A stretch of DNA of 64,000 nucleotides from Diphasiastrum complanatum (GCA_029204225.1 MU831888.1:1-64000); one strand, 5' to 3'; positions 1 through 10,880 are shown, counted from the stretch's first letter. Made by a program: numbers and translations. The notes: generated from the sequence alone by a model not told the origin.

Positions 1-1258
1 AGGTTTCGTTGATATCCAAGCTACATTCAGCACATTTAGTGGAAATGTGATTGGCGTATCCAATGTTCGATCTAATAAGGAAATCTCGCTCAACTCTGAT
101 TGAATATCTTGTTGACACATATATCCTATTGTACAATCAATTGTTGCAAGAGCTTCATTCCAATTGACAGTATTCGTTTGAGAACCATAGTGAACTCCCA
201 ATTTTTTCTCTGGTCGATCACAAGTGTGATCCGTTGTTGATGAATTGTCATCCGCTTTTTGAACCACTAGTTCGATAGTCCAAGTCGTAGGATAAACTTT
301 AACTGCACGTTCACGATTTTCAAAAGTGATTTTTTCGGTACCCCAGTTATGAATTACTTGCACAACGCGTAACCATGGACGTCCTAAGAGAACTCGGTAG
401 ACATTTGGTGCTTCTGCTAAGTCCATCACGACGAAAGTAATGACGAACTGTACTCTTGCAATCCTGATAGGTATATCTTCTACCATTCCTCGTGGACGAA
501 CTGTCGTTTGATCACCTAGCTTAATAGAAAAATAGCAGGCTTAATCTTTGTAAGGACCCATTTTGTACATAGTTTTGTTCAAATCAGGTTAACTCCTGAA
601 CCGCCATCTATCACGGCTACTTCTTTAGAAAATTGTCTATGTTGTATCGGCAGAGTGATATTCTTTTGTTCACTTTCCCAAGCGGCTCCAACATGGAGTA
701 CATCGTTAGATTCTTCAAATCCAGCACAAAAAAGCAGCTCCTGATGGACTTCTGGTTCTTCTTGAGCTAACTTTTGCGCTAAGACTTCTTTTTCTTTTGG
801 CACCAACTTTAGGAACTCTCCCAATGAAATATTGATCTTGCTAGACCAAATGTTCATGATTAATTCTGTATGCGGGGCTTCCAGTTCAGCCTTTCGATGT
901 AATCTCGAACCATTTTCCGCTTTTCCATTTTAATTTTACTTAAAAGTAGGAAAGGGTCTTCCATAGACTTCCGCGGTTTGAACCGTGTGATAAGGGCTCG
1001 TTTAACAACCTCCCAATCTATATGCTCACTATCATCTTAGTTATAATACCAATCTTGTGCTGCGTCTATTAAGGCCATAGGAAATAGCTTAAGTTTACCT
1101 TGAGGATAAATCTCACCATAGACCTCACAGGATTCAGCATAGATCTGAAGAAATCTAACTAGATTTGTTAATATATTATATTTGGGTAGATCTAATCAGG
1201 GTGCTCTTCTAACAATAATTGGATTGACCTCCTGTGGAGCAGCTCCAGGGGCAGCCAT
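1..1258 (-). pseudogene. Ty3/gypsy gag-protease, element G1 (broken, runs off left edge)
   Basis: Read on the minus strand, an ATG at 1258 opens a gag beginning MAAPGAAPQEVNPIIV. It is followed by a retrotransposon capsid signature (LFPMALIDAAQDWYYN near 1060-1100), with in-frame TGA and TAA codons in between. Downstream, the frame at 857-579 ends in a protease active-site motif, VIDGGSGVNL, and the block at about 440-350 encodes LLGRPWL, the usual C-terminal protease landmark. The DGG active-site form is known from Tat/Ogre-like gypsy lineages; assignment to that clade is inference. Frame changes and stops show that the copy is dead. Reverse transcriptase would lie left of the window. Confidence 0.8.
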
Positions 1259-2467
1259 CTTTACAAATTTAGATAATCGATAATGAGATTGGATATAGAT
1301 TTTTCCAAAAAACTATCTCATACTAGATTTGCTAGCTCTATTCCACTTTTCAATAATCTGATTCTATATGATGAAAAACTTTTCGAAATTGGATTAATCG
1401 ATACTTCTCAAAAATGATACATCTCTCATAATCCAAATCAGAATATATCAGATTTGATCCAAATTTTGACAAAGACTTGATCTGGAAAATCAGAAACTAA
1501 AAATAGGACTGGCAAAGCTCCTTTAGGCAAAGGTTGGCTTGGCGAAGATTCAACAGTGCTATTTTGAGAAAAAAAACTCTCTAAACACTTTTCTGGCAAT
1601 TTCTTGGGAAATAACCTTCGCCGACTTCTCAGATGGAAGATCTGACATAGATAAAACTATAGAAAATCGGACGAAGGTTTCTGACACAAGAAAATATAGA
1701 TTCTGTAATCTAGCGAGGGTAAAAATCAAGATTTTTGTGATCTGACAAAAAGAATCTTTGCCAAACTCAAAAATAGTATTTTTCTATAAATAGAATGTTT
1801 TGGAAACTCGTCGAAGGTTCCGGCAAAGGATAAAGAGTAATACTGGTAATTTTGCAAAAAAGTGACTTTTTTGGCAAAAATATGACAATATGACAACTGA
1901 TCCTCTGAAACCCTTTTTATTTTTGGTATTATTCTCTGCCGACCTGGCAGTAGATAGATCTGAATCACATCTAAGCACAGTGAGTCGGGCAAAGGTTATT
2001 TTTCTATATTTTTTAGGGTTTTGATAATTTTTGGTGTTTTTTGGTGGTTTTTTTGATGTTTCAGAAAATCTGCTGGGAATTAATCTTCGCCCTTCAAACT
2101 GAAGGTTTTGTAAACAAAACCAAAGGTAAATCTGCAACTCGGCGAAGGTTTCTTGAAAGAGGGTAAAAAGTTATGAGCTCTGATGACGCTTTTTGTCTCT
2201 TTTTGACCAAATTTGGCAGATTTGACCGATTTTTGTTATTTTCTCTGATATCTCAGATCCAAATGGATTTTAAGATTGGTTATCTGAGTAGCTTTCCCTA
2301 TTTAATAGTTAGATTAGATTTCAAACAAGCTAATCCACTCAAATCAAGCAAAATCAAACCCAAACTAACCCTAAAATGCAAATTTAACACTATTCATGCC
2401 ACGACAAGATGCTTAATGCAAGCTAACCATCAACCAAACATGCTGCAAACTGAAAAATTGGTGTAGC
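1259..2467 (-). other. Long untranslated leader of gypsy element G1
   Basis: About 1.2 kb between the primer-binding site and gag with no credible gene; short ORFs here look fortuitous. A short motif of the form GGCRAAGGTT, or its complement, recurs at roughly 1525-1545, 1616-1630, 1671, 1810-1830, 1985, 2088 and 2138 (see findings). Confidence 0.6.
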
Positions 2468-2485
2468 TCCCCGACAACGGCGCCA
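2468..2485 (-). other. Primer-binding site, tRNA-Asp type (G1)
   Basis: On the minus strand the sequence reads TGGCGCCGTTGTCGGGGA, which complements the 3' end of plant tRNA-Asp with one mismatch. It lies 4 bp downstream of the LTR end at 2490, where a minus-strand primer site must be. This fixes the orientation of G1. Confidence 0.8.
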
Positions 2486-2489
2486 AAAT

Positions 2490-3265
2490 TGTAGTGAGTT
2501 TCTTTCCTTGCCTTACCTAAATTCAAGATGTAGTAAATCTAGCATCAAAGAGACGGAGTTAGTTGTCACGCGTAGGTTGGTTCCCATGAGAGCGATAGTA
2601 TAGTTCAGATTTCAACATGAATGGAGGATCTAACACTAACATCCATTAACACTACATCCATTAACATTAAGCATTAACACTACATCCATTAGCCCTACTT
2701 CCTTTAACCCTAAATCCACAACAATGATAGAAATTTACTCTTCTCTCTCTCTCTTTCTCTCTCACAAAAAGCATAAGAAATGGCAATCCCAATAATGATC
2801 AGATCCAACAATTAGCAAAATCCAAAGAAAGCATGAGAAATGGAGGAAAAGAAAGGAAGAGCAAGGACATTCATCAATCAATTTCTAAAGAGAACCAATT
2901 TGCTTTATTGAAATGAGAAAATGGACATCAGGAGCAACTCGAGTTGGTCCCTTTTTACAATAGAGAGGAGGACCCTGGCCTCTGAATCCTATTGGTCCAG
3001 TCTTGCCTCTCTTTTTATTCAAATTTAAAAAACGTGTGGGAACCATCAAAATTGGAGGGAAACCCAACTTTATTCACTAACTTGACATTTAGGCCCTGCG
3101 ACATTAAAAGTCCCGCAAAAAGGCCTAAAGTCCTTTATTAACTTTTAACTAATCAATCAAATAACTATGTGGTCATTGGGTTGGACTTACACACGCAGGG
3201 GGCCAAATCCCTCTCACTTATTGACTAAGGTTAGGGTTGCCTTGGGATCCACAAACCCTCCATCA
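2490..3265 (-). repeat. 5' LTR of gypsy element G1
   Basis: On the minus strand it runs TGATGGAGGG...CTCACTACA (776 bp), giving TG...CA ends, with the primer site directly after it. The right boundary is supported by comparison: at 3266 the sequence switches to the LTR of element X, whose homologue at 21.5 kb continues without interruption. The LTR contains a short direct repeat array (units like CATTAACACTACATC, 2641-2712) and a CT-rich run near 2740-2765. The target duplication should start GTTAT at 3266; its partner lies outside the window. Confidence 0.7.
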
Positions 3266-3861
3266 GTTATAGACTGACTAGCAAACATAGTCAACATTGC
3301 CAAACACCTAAAATTATAGACTGAACAACAAACAGAGTCAACATTGGCACTGCTAAGAGGTCTTAGGCAAGAAAATTCATCTTGTTGTCTGTAGTAGAAT
3401 ATAGAATCTGGATTACTGAACATTTAAAATGCTCGGCTCTCCCCCTTAGTCTTTTGAACATACTACTGCCTAAACAGTGTAAAATCCAAAAGCCCCCAAT
3501 CTGGCTCCAAATGTCCTAATTATACTTTTGTGAGGATACTACAATCTAGTATCGCAGCCCTTCGTAATGACCGCAAGTGGTCGGTTCAACTTCGCATAGA
3601 GACCGCATGGAAACCACAATTAATGACCTTGTGGTCACTTACGAACTGTTTGGGTTCCTCCCGAATATGACTAAACGTTAACTAACCTATCAGCTTTAAC
3701 TTCATAAATGTCCTACCATGACGTCTCCTAACATCAAGACCTTACATCATAATTACATCTTTATGTGATAAAACTTCAATTACATAACCAAAAATCCTAC
3801 ACTTACATTAACAACCACATATTTACAATGTCCATTGTTTTGGCCAAAAAGGCCTAACACA
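3266..3861 (-). repeat. Partial 3' LTR of gypsy relic X
   Basis: Homologous to the Y LTR at 21089-21924, including the shared start TGTGTTAGGCC (minus strand, at 3861). It is cut by G1 at 3265. It holds a 47-bp tandem unit starting CAATGTTGACT at about 3345-3265, also found at 37.1-37.2 kb. A GC-rich purine tract (CGCCGGGGAATA) directly precedes the LTR start and may be the polypurine tract. Confidence 0.65.
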
Positions 3862-3887
3862 TATTCCCCGGCGGGAAAAACCAAGTT

Positions 3888-4290
3888 CATCTCCCAACTT
3901 TCTTCTGTCGCTTTCTCTTTTTAACATCTTTGCTATTGTGTTCGCTCTCACTTTCACTTGATGTATGCATTCATGAACAATGAGTCACGGATTCACCTTT
4001 GCACTATGCATCAATCGTAATTCGTTTGTATCTCGCCAACATCGGTGGTGATATCCAAACCCTTGGTTTTGGTGAGGGGGTGGTCAATCCATACCGCAAT
4101 TGCTTGAGTAAGAGATTCTGATAATCATCTATGATGTCTGATACCAATCGTGGTGTTTGCTTCTTCAACATTAGTTTGTTCAGCCATTCAGTGGTGATTG
4201 GTGTGTAGGTTTTATTCACGAACAACTCCTGCATTTGATTCGTCACAATCGCTGTAAAATGGTGAAGCTCTAAGGTCTCGTATGTTACGG
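3888..4290 (-). pseudogene. 3'-position ORF of gypsy family X/Y/Z, copy X
   Basis: The frame begins upstream of 4246 and reads MQELFVNKTYTPITTEWLNK..., then a Pro-rich middle (GLTTPSPKPRVWISPP) and a Ser/Glu-Lys/Arg tail (SSESESEHNSKDVKKRKRQK). Two in-frame stops (near 4004 and 3967) interrupt it. The same protein is encoded at 20704-21063 and 10963-11290. It lies between the integrase end and the LTR, where some gypsy elements carry an env-like or accessory gene. No membrane segment is visible, so an envelope role is not supported. Function unknown. Confidence 0.6.
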
Positions 4291-4585
4291 TTCATTGGGT
4301 TCCCTTGTTGGCCTTTCTTTCAGTGATGCAACCTTCAGTCTGCTTTACTCGCTGCTAAAAATCCTCCTCCCAATGCCAATATGTCCTCCATTGGATATGA
4401 ATTATCACATATTCTACTATCACTGTGTATAAGGTGTCAAAATTTCGACATTCTCCAGCCAACCAAGGTTTAAACTTGGCCTGTCTTTGAATGGTACTAT
4501 AATGTGCATTACCTAGATGTTAGTGATACATAATATCACTGCCCAAAGATGTGAATCTACTTGCAATTCCCGAAAAACTAACCTC

Positions 4586-4590
<5 letters not shown>

Positions 4591-4648
<58 letters not shown>
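4591..4648. repeat. (TA)n microsatellite
   Basis: Uninterrupted TA dinucleotides for about 58 bp inside relic X. The 127-aa plus-strand frame across it (4517-4900) is an artefact of the YIYI repeat. Confidence 0.95.
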
Positions 4649-4649
<1 letters not shown>

Positions 4650-4687
4650 CCGCGTTTTGCTTTCACATGCATCTTCGTACGAAATCG

Positions 4688-5846
4688 TCATCCAGGCTTC
4701 CGCCACGATTCTCCCAACTGACGATGGTTGAATGTAATGCCTGCCTTCATAATGTTGAACAAGAAATAGATTACCCCTCTATTGATATTCCCCTTTTCTT
4801 CATGAGGGTGATAAACCTTTATCTTGCTATTGTTTACAATAAACGGCACCCACGGTGGGTTCTTCCAAGAAATCAACACATTATTACCAAATATATCTAG
4901 AACCTTGTACGGTACCGGTCCGTCCCAATGTTGATCCTTGGATTTCAGAGTATTTGTAATACTCCTCAGGGTAGTACAATACCAAATCTCCTTTCTTTAG
5001 TTCTCACTCATGGATGTGCTTGTCAAACCATCGAGCTTGTTGTTGTTTGATCAGCCAATTCTCCTAGTAACCATAGCCTCGATGTTCCTATAGTTTTTCC
5101 AACGGAATTAACCGCTCATGCAATACTTCATTGTTGCCCAGATTATATGCACCTTGAATGCAGAGAGTTGGCAAAATGAACTCGTATGGCATAATAGCAT
5201 CTGTGCCATAAACCAATTGGAATGGTGTGTGTCCGATAGAAATCTTATAGGTTGTGCGATACACCATAATGTTGGTTGTAAAAATTCATGCCATGAACCT
5301 CCTTTTTCCAACACTTGTTTTGCTATAATAGCCTTCAAAGTTTTATTGGTAGCCTCGGCTTGGCCATTACCACGGGGATAGTAAGAAGTTGACATCTTGG
5401 GATTAGTTCGGAACAAATATGCCAATCTCCTTCAAAGTACTATTCACAAAATGTGGACCTCTATCAGACAGAATTTCCAATAGGACATCCAAATTGAGTT
5501 AGAATATTATTAAATATGAATTTGGCAGTGGATTTTGCGATATTGTCTTGCAAGGCTTTTGCTTCTGCCCACTTCGTAGGTAATCAATTGCTACGTCAAT
5601 ATATTTGTGCCCATTTGCCAAAGCTGGGTTAATTTTACCAATAAAAGCCAACCCCTATCGCTGAAACGGCTCTATTGGATGTAGTGGTACCAATGGACAA
5701 TCCATCATGGGAACTAGCCGTCCTTGTCGTTGACAAACATTGCAACTATGACAGAATGCCGTAGTATCTTTCCACAGCCTTGGCCCTGCCTGCAAAATCT
5801 TACACACGGTTATTTCGGTGGGGAAGTGTCCACCCGTGGACCCCAA
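4688..5846 (-). pseudogene. Ty3/gypsy integrase relic (element X)
   Basis: Minus-strand frames give, in order, the zinc-finger end (CHSCNVCQRQGR, 5655-5846), part of the catalytic core (homologous to 18900-19150), the third catalytic block with the SYYPRGNGQAEATNKTL signature (5108-5425), and a C-terminal GPY/F-like block (HWDGPVPYKVLDIFGNNVLISWK, split here over about 4960-4810). Frames change several times. Copy Y (18600-19310) lacks this C-terminal block, so X shows the fuller ancestral integrase. Confidence 0.75.
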
Positions 5847-5957
5847 ATGAGCTTCATCAATAATAGCCTATATATCTTGCAACTGGACACATCGTCTTAA
5901 CACCTGATTATGACCATGTTTATACAACTGACCTTCAATTACTTGAAAGTCACGTGA

Positions 5958-6559
5958 TCACCAAATCAATTGGCACCATTGAGATTTCTTAGAATGTCCC
6001 ACTAATGTTCCATGCGTTAAAAGATTATATAAATCACCATACCAGGACTCATATAATGTCTCCGAGCTAAACAACTGAGCATCTGGCATTTCATCAATGC
6101 CCTCCTTGGTATCCCTCATCGCAATGTGAGACAATTGATTTGCAATTGTATGTACTCTGTCTGGTCGGATCCGAATATCAAATTCAAACTCCTGGAATAG
6201 AATCATCCATCTTGCAATCCTACCAACAATTGCTAGTTTATGAATTCATTATAGTAAAGGTTGATGATCCATGTAGATGACGAATCTATTATCCAGCTGA
6301 AAATGTTGAAACTTGCGAAGAGCAAAAATCAAACTTAGCGCCTCTCTCTCCGTAGTTGAATAGTTCTTTTCCGCAGGTGTGAGCATCTTACTTGCATAAC
6401 AAACCAGGTGATCACATAGCCCACCGCCATTTGAGATGCATCTGCATGAACATGAAACGACTTGCTCCAATCTGGTGGCCGCAGAATTGGGCCATTCACC
6501 AAGGCATCGATTAAATCCCAGAATGCCTTATACCATCGAATAGTGATTTTGTATACCAC
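5958..6559 (-). pseudogene. Ty3/gypsy RNase H relic (element X)
   Basis: Overlapping minus frames encode HVHADASQMAVGY (6335-6559), CYASKMLTPAEKNYSTTERE (6249-6470) and ARWMILFQEFEFDIRIRPD (around 6206-6180), all hallmarks of the gypsy RNase H domain. The reading frame shifts in the middle. The same shift occurs in Y near 18180, so the lesion predates the X/Y split, or both derive from one defective master. Confidence 0.8.
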
Positions 6560-6738
6560 CCCTTCTTCAGAACTTCATATAGAATGTAAGTCCTTTCCAC
6601 ATATGCATAAATATATCGGCGATAGTCGCTCGTCATGCCTAAGAAAGTCTGCATCTCTTTCGCTATCTTTGGAACCCACATGTTCTTGATGACCTCTATT
6701 TTTGTTGGTTCAATTGACAGACCTTCTTTTGAGATGAT

Positions 6739-6895
6739 CTATCCTAGCAGAACTCTGCGTCGCACACAAAAAGTGCATTTATTTGGATTCAAACAAATGC
6801 CTAATTCATAGCATCTCTGAAAACACTTCTCCAAGTATGCTAGATGATCATCCACATCACCATACAAACAAAAATCATCCAAATTTTTTTTCATA
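6739..6895 (-). pseudogene. Ty3/gypsy reverse transcriptase relic (element X), truncated
   Basis: The frame holds NLDDFCLYGDVDDHLAYLEK and NPNKCTFCVRRRVLLG, that is the LDD catalytic block and the following palm/thumb of gypsy RT. Homology to Y (17690-17850) stops abruptly at about 6895. Upstream sequence (6896-7130) is unrelated AT-rich DNA with nothing recognisable, so X is 5'-truncated here. Confidence 0.75.
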
Positions 6896-7129
6896 AAATT
6901 GATGTTGGAAACTGAAATCATTTTACCAAGAATGTATTTTTTTTCAAAAGACAAACCTTGCACAAAACTTCTAAAATAAATCGATATTCAGTAACAACTC
7001 ATTTTTTTGTCACTTGGTTCTTTTGTGCTTCCTAAAATAATATAGAATTTGTGTGTCAAAAACATCAATTTTATTTAAGCATTTTTGAATAATAATTTTG
7101 AGCATCCTTCATACCAAACATTGATGTGT

Positions 7130-7600
7130 GGGATCATTCTCGGGTATCATATACTACCAATGATACGACATGTCGATACCGCATATCAATTGTTAAAAAA
7201 TGACTTTATGTAATAATAGAGTCATTTGTAGATGATACGACAAATCGATACCGGGTATTGATCTGCCATATCAAATTGAAAAGTCCTATGAGAGATCGAT
7301 ACCGAGAAATCGATACCGGATATTGATCTGCCATATCAAATTGACAAATTATACGAGAGATCCATACCGGATATCGATTTCTAGTATCATTTTTCAATTT
7401 GATAAGGCAGATCGATACCCGGTATTGATTTCATGTATCAAACTGACAAATGATACCAAAGATCGATACTTGGTATCGATGTCTAGTATCATTTGTAAAT
7501 TTGATACTATAGATCGATACCCGATATCGATTTTCCATATCATTTGTCAGTTTGATATAGCAAATCGATACCAGGTATCGATCTATCGTATAAAATCGAC
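7130..7600. repeat. Palindromic minisatellite, about 50-bp unit
   Basis: Roughly eight degenerate units of about 50-55 bp, each with a core like ATCGATACCGGGTATCGAT followed by a TATCAAATTGACAAATGATAC-like arm. The core is self-complementary, so both strands read almost the same and the units partly alternate in orientation. Short ORFs at 7206-7397 and 7323-7688 are read-through of the repeat and were not called. Confidence 0.85.
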
Positions 7601-7882
7601 AAATTTTAGTGACAAACTAAAGAAAAAATATTGTTTTTTAGATGCACATTTTGACAATTTTCTGTCTACTTTCTCTTTTTTTTTTTAGCAAAACTAGTTC
7701 GCATGCATATTCTATATTAAAAATAATTGACTAAAAAGAGAGTTTTATGACGGTTTGGTAACTTTCTCATGTTGATTGTTTCTGTAATAGCAAACCCACA
7801 CAAACGATCAAATTTAAAGTCTCAGAGGGATTTGTTACTCCTAAGGTGACGCATAAGAAGCGAAGGACTGGTCATCTCAGAG

Positions 7883-8225
7883 GTGAGGGTGACTCACCCG
7901 CAAAAGTCTCCACCGTCCGTGATAATCCAAAGCCAAAAAAAAATTGTTGTAGCAAAATTTTTCGAAAAGATTAGTTATCATTCACACGAGGCATATCAGT
8001 GGGCTGTCATCGCAAAAGGTGATAAACTATGCTTGGTCATGTCCATAAATAAAGGTGTTGCTCCATTTAGTGAATCGAAAATGCTTGGTCAAATACGTGA
8101 GAACTACTATGATGAGGATGAAGATTCCAAGATATTGTTCAAGACTGAGAACAAAGGCTCATTCAAGGAGCTTTTCTTTTTCGAAAGCAATTGTAGTGTC
8201 GAGAATTGCCTCCCTATATAAAGAT
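7883..8225 (+). CDS. Unrecognised ORF cut by an LTR (possible gene fragment)
   Basis: A 112-codon frame, mildly basic at the start and acidic near the end (ENYYDEDEDSKI). It is not homologous to any retroelement domain I know. The last codons meet the LTR end at 8226, so the natural C terminus may be lost. Sequence before it (7700-7880) shows no clear exon or promoter signal. It could be a chance frame, a captured exon or a local gene fragment. Confidence 0.3.
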
Positions 8226-9203
8226 TGACAACTGAAGATCTTCAAGAATGCTATCACATGCAAACCAACAAGACACAAGTGGAGCATAAACCACCCAACC
8301 AACATGAAGAGGCTAGTCAATACCCTAACCACTTCACCCGGGCCCAAGCCACAATGAATGAATACAAGAGAGGAGAGGAAATTGGCTCAAGAATCTGAAA
8401 TTCCAATAGGGAGATGGTCGAGCTTCCATGGTATGTATTCTCTCCAAGAGGAGAGAATATTTCCTTTAGGATCCCCTTGCAGCCTATATTAAGCTATTGA
8501 TCTCCTATTCTTGCATCATAGCAGTCAAACACCATGCAAGTGCTCCTTGTCAGAGAAATTGGACGATCAGTCTATTCAATTCTCTCGGTGCGTGCACTAC
8601 TGGAGACTTAGTAGGCAAACACAAGAAGATAATAATTTAAGAGCTTCTAATGTGCGGTGCTTGCGTATGCGATGAGCAGACAACCAAACAAATCAATTAG
8701 ATACTCAGATAGAACATGGAATCATTGCTATAATGATTGCCAAGAATCCTATCACATGCAAACCAAAAGGACACCTGTGGAGCATGAACCACCCAACCAA
8801 TATGGACAGGCTAGTCAATACCCTAACCAATCCACCTCCAAGCCATAGTGAAGAACACAAGAGAGGAGAGGAGAAATTGGTTCAAGAAACTGAATTCACA
8901 ATAGGGAAATGGGCGAGTTTCCATAGGATATATTTCTCCAAGAGAGAGAGAATATTCTTCCTAGGATTCCCATGCAACCTCTATTGAGCTATTGACCTCC
9001 TATTCTTGCATTAAAGCAGTCATTCACCATGCATGTGCTCCTATCTCCAATTATAGGTCTCGGCCCTCATATGATTATTGATTTACTTGATATGACCATG
9101 TCCATAATGACGTAGCATAACTAATAATCACATACAACTGGAGTGACCGGCTATCCACATTAGGAATTACTTCGATTCCCTTGTACAGGACATAAACATA
9201 ACA
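8226..9203 (-). repeat. 3' LTR of chromovirus-type chimeric element A
   Basis: On the minus strand it starts TGTTATGTTTATGTCC at 9203, directly after a polypurine tract, and ends ...CAGTTGTCA at 8226. It contains an internal duplication: 9050-8740 and 8560-8230 are diverged direct copies of the same segment of about 310 bp. The inverted copy B begins at 30372. The interval 8740-8760 is the undisturbed version of the site where a copia element sits at 30811-35888. Confidence 0.65.
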
Positions 9204-9217
9204 TTCTTTCCCCCTTG
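9204..9217 (-). other. Polypurine tract of element A
   Basis: Minus strand AAGGGGGAAAGAA immediately upstream of the LTR start TGTTATG, the standard plus-strand priming site. Confidence 0.7.
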
Positions 9218-9595
9218 AACCACTTCTATCTCTAGAAGTGAAACCTATGGAAATTCTTCTTTATGCTTTTGACCCAGTCCCACGAATCTTCATCCTCAGT
9301 CCATCCCTTGCACCTGATCAAGCACTCAGAGATAGAACAATTTCTCAATTGTTTATCTCTAGTTTTGAGTGAGGTTCCAAATGAACACTAAGCGATAAGT
9401 CCTCCAAATGGGTAAGATCTTCCTCTGAACCAACTACGTCACTTTCATGTAAACTTAATTTTAGGCAGCTTACATGAAACACATGGTGAGCTATAGTATT
9501 GTTTTGAAGATCTAGTTTGTCAGCTAAAGAACCAATTTTCTTTATACTTTGAAACGGTTCACAATATCTATATGTTTACTCTTTCTATGAAAAAC
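9218..9595 (-). pseudogene. Chromovirus integrase C-terminus with chromodomain (element A)
   Basis: Minus-strand translation gives a GPY/F-like module (IGSLADKLDLQ...TIAHHVFHVS), then a degenerate chromodomain. The matching copy B retains it better (IRWKGWTKDDDWWEP). Chromodomains at the integrase C terminus define chromoviruses and are thought to guide integration to chromatin. Frameshifts and stops abolish coding. Upstream of 9595 the sequence switches abruptly to a copia-type RNase H end. Confidence 0.65.
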
Positions 9596-10010
9596 TCCAT
9601 TTTTGTAGATGATAATATCCAGTCCATGCACGAATAGACTATCAGCGTGAATCAAATGTGAACTAGCCTTAAAGATTTTTTATGGTTTTTTTGAAATCCC
9701 AATTTTGGTTCCCACTAAAGAAACTCACTTTTTATATGAATATATAATACCTAGGTATGTTGCAAAGATGCTCTTGGAAATCAGAGAAAAATCGTGAGTC
9801 ACGTAGGCATTTACAACATTTAATTTCAGAGAGTTCAAAGCAAGAAATTGAGGTCAAAAATTTCTAGAACTTGCAAGTTGACGAGAAACAAATACTAGTC
9901 TAAACAAAATCTGCAACAATGACATAAAATATTAAGAAGGTAAAAATTGAGAGCCATGTCTGTTCAGACCACTATTGCTGAAAAACATACCACTGTTGTT
10001 GATGAACTGT
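9596..10010 (-). pseudogene. Ty1/copia RNase H remnant fused to chromovirus 3' end (element A)
   Basis: The minus-strand end of this block encodes FHRKSKHIDI, the conserved C-terminal RNase H signature of copia polyproteins. Copy C (37916-38500) shows the proper continuation (IQYHFVKDLV). In A and B the frame instead runs into the gypsy GPY/F module. The upstream 350 bp are conserved among A, B and C, but too decayed for motif-level assignment. 10011-10204 holds nothing I recognise. Confidence 0.5.
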
Positions 10011-10204
10011 TTACTTGTTCTACATTGGTTTGTGTGGAAACATGCTCCCTAGTGGATATCGACAAATGCTAGCCGATATTTTTGCACTCAAAGTCCAACT
10101 AAAATGTGGATTTCAAAGCAACTTCCCATGTTTCAGTATTGTTGTTGTACGACTGTTGTAGACAAGTTCTTATGGAGTTTACATCTTCTGTGTGTAGTAG
10201 ATGC

Positions 10205-10880
10205 ACGATTTCTAAATTCTTAATGAAGCTAGACATGCTTCCCAATTAAGCCAAAGATCAAAGGGCATAAATGGATCTTTGTGAGATAGTGGATCTTCCA
10301 AAGAGAAAGAGACCCATTTGGCAACAAATCGGTTTATAGGATGAAGTACAATACTGATGAAACCATTGCAAAACACAAGGCAAGGCTTGTAGAGAAAGGG
10401 TATGCCATAGAGTAAGGGCATTGATTATGAGAAGACCTTCGCTCGTGTGGCCAAGTGGGACACACACTTTGCATGGTGATTGCCTTGGCGACATTATTTG
10501 GGTGGAGTCAACATCAAATGGATGTAAAGTTCTATTTTTTTGAATGGTAAGATTTAAGAAGAAGTGTACATGGAGCAACTTAGTGGGTTTGTGATACAAG
10601 GCATAGCAGATTGAAAAAGGCCTTGTATGGATTGAGACAAGCTTGGTATAGCCACTTTGATAAGTATCTCTTGTCTAGAAGTTTGACACACACTTTTTCA
10701 GATTTCAACCTTTACTACTTTGCTGGCGACTCTAGCATCACACTGATTGTGTTATATGTAGATGACCTCATAATCACAGACAATGATGATGATTTGATTA
10801 GTGCTATGAAAAAGGATCTATCCTCCAAATTTGATATGATTGACCTTGGTTTGATGCGCTATTGTTTTTTTTTGGTGATA
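10205..10880 (+). pseudogene. Ty1/copia reverse transcriptase relic
   Basis: Shifting plus frames read AKHKARLVEKGYA, GIDYEKTFARVAKWDT, KKALYGLRQAWYSHFDKYLL and VLYVDDLIITDNDDDLISAM, in the correct copia RT order. The YVDD catalytic box survives, but N-terminal frames contain stops. The frame ends at about 10870 where it meets an X-family LTR fragment. Confidence 0.85.

Noticed and set aside
4517-4900. 127-codon frame containing YIYIYI
   Set aside because: Produced by a (TA)n microsatellite; lies antisense to the integrase relic of X.
8657-8987. Small plus-strand frames in the chromovirus LTR
   Set aside because: They lie wholly within the LTR, and equivalent positions in the inverted copy are not open.
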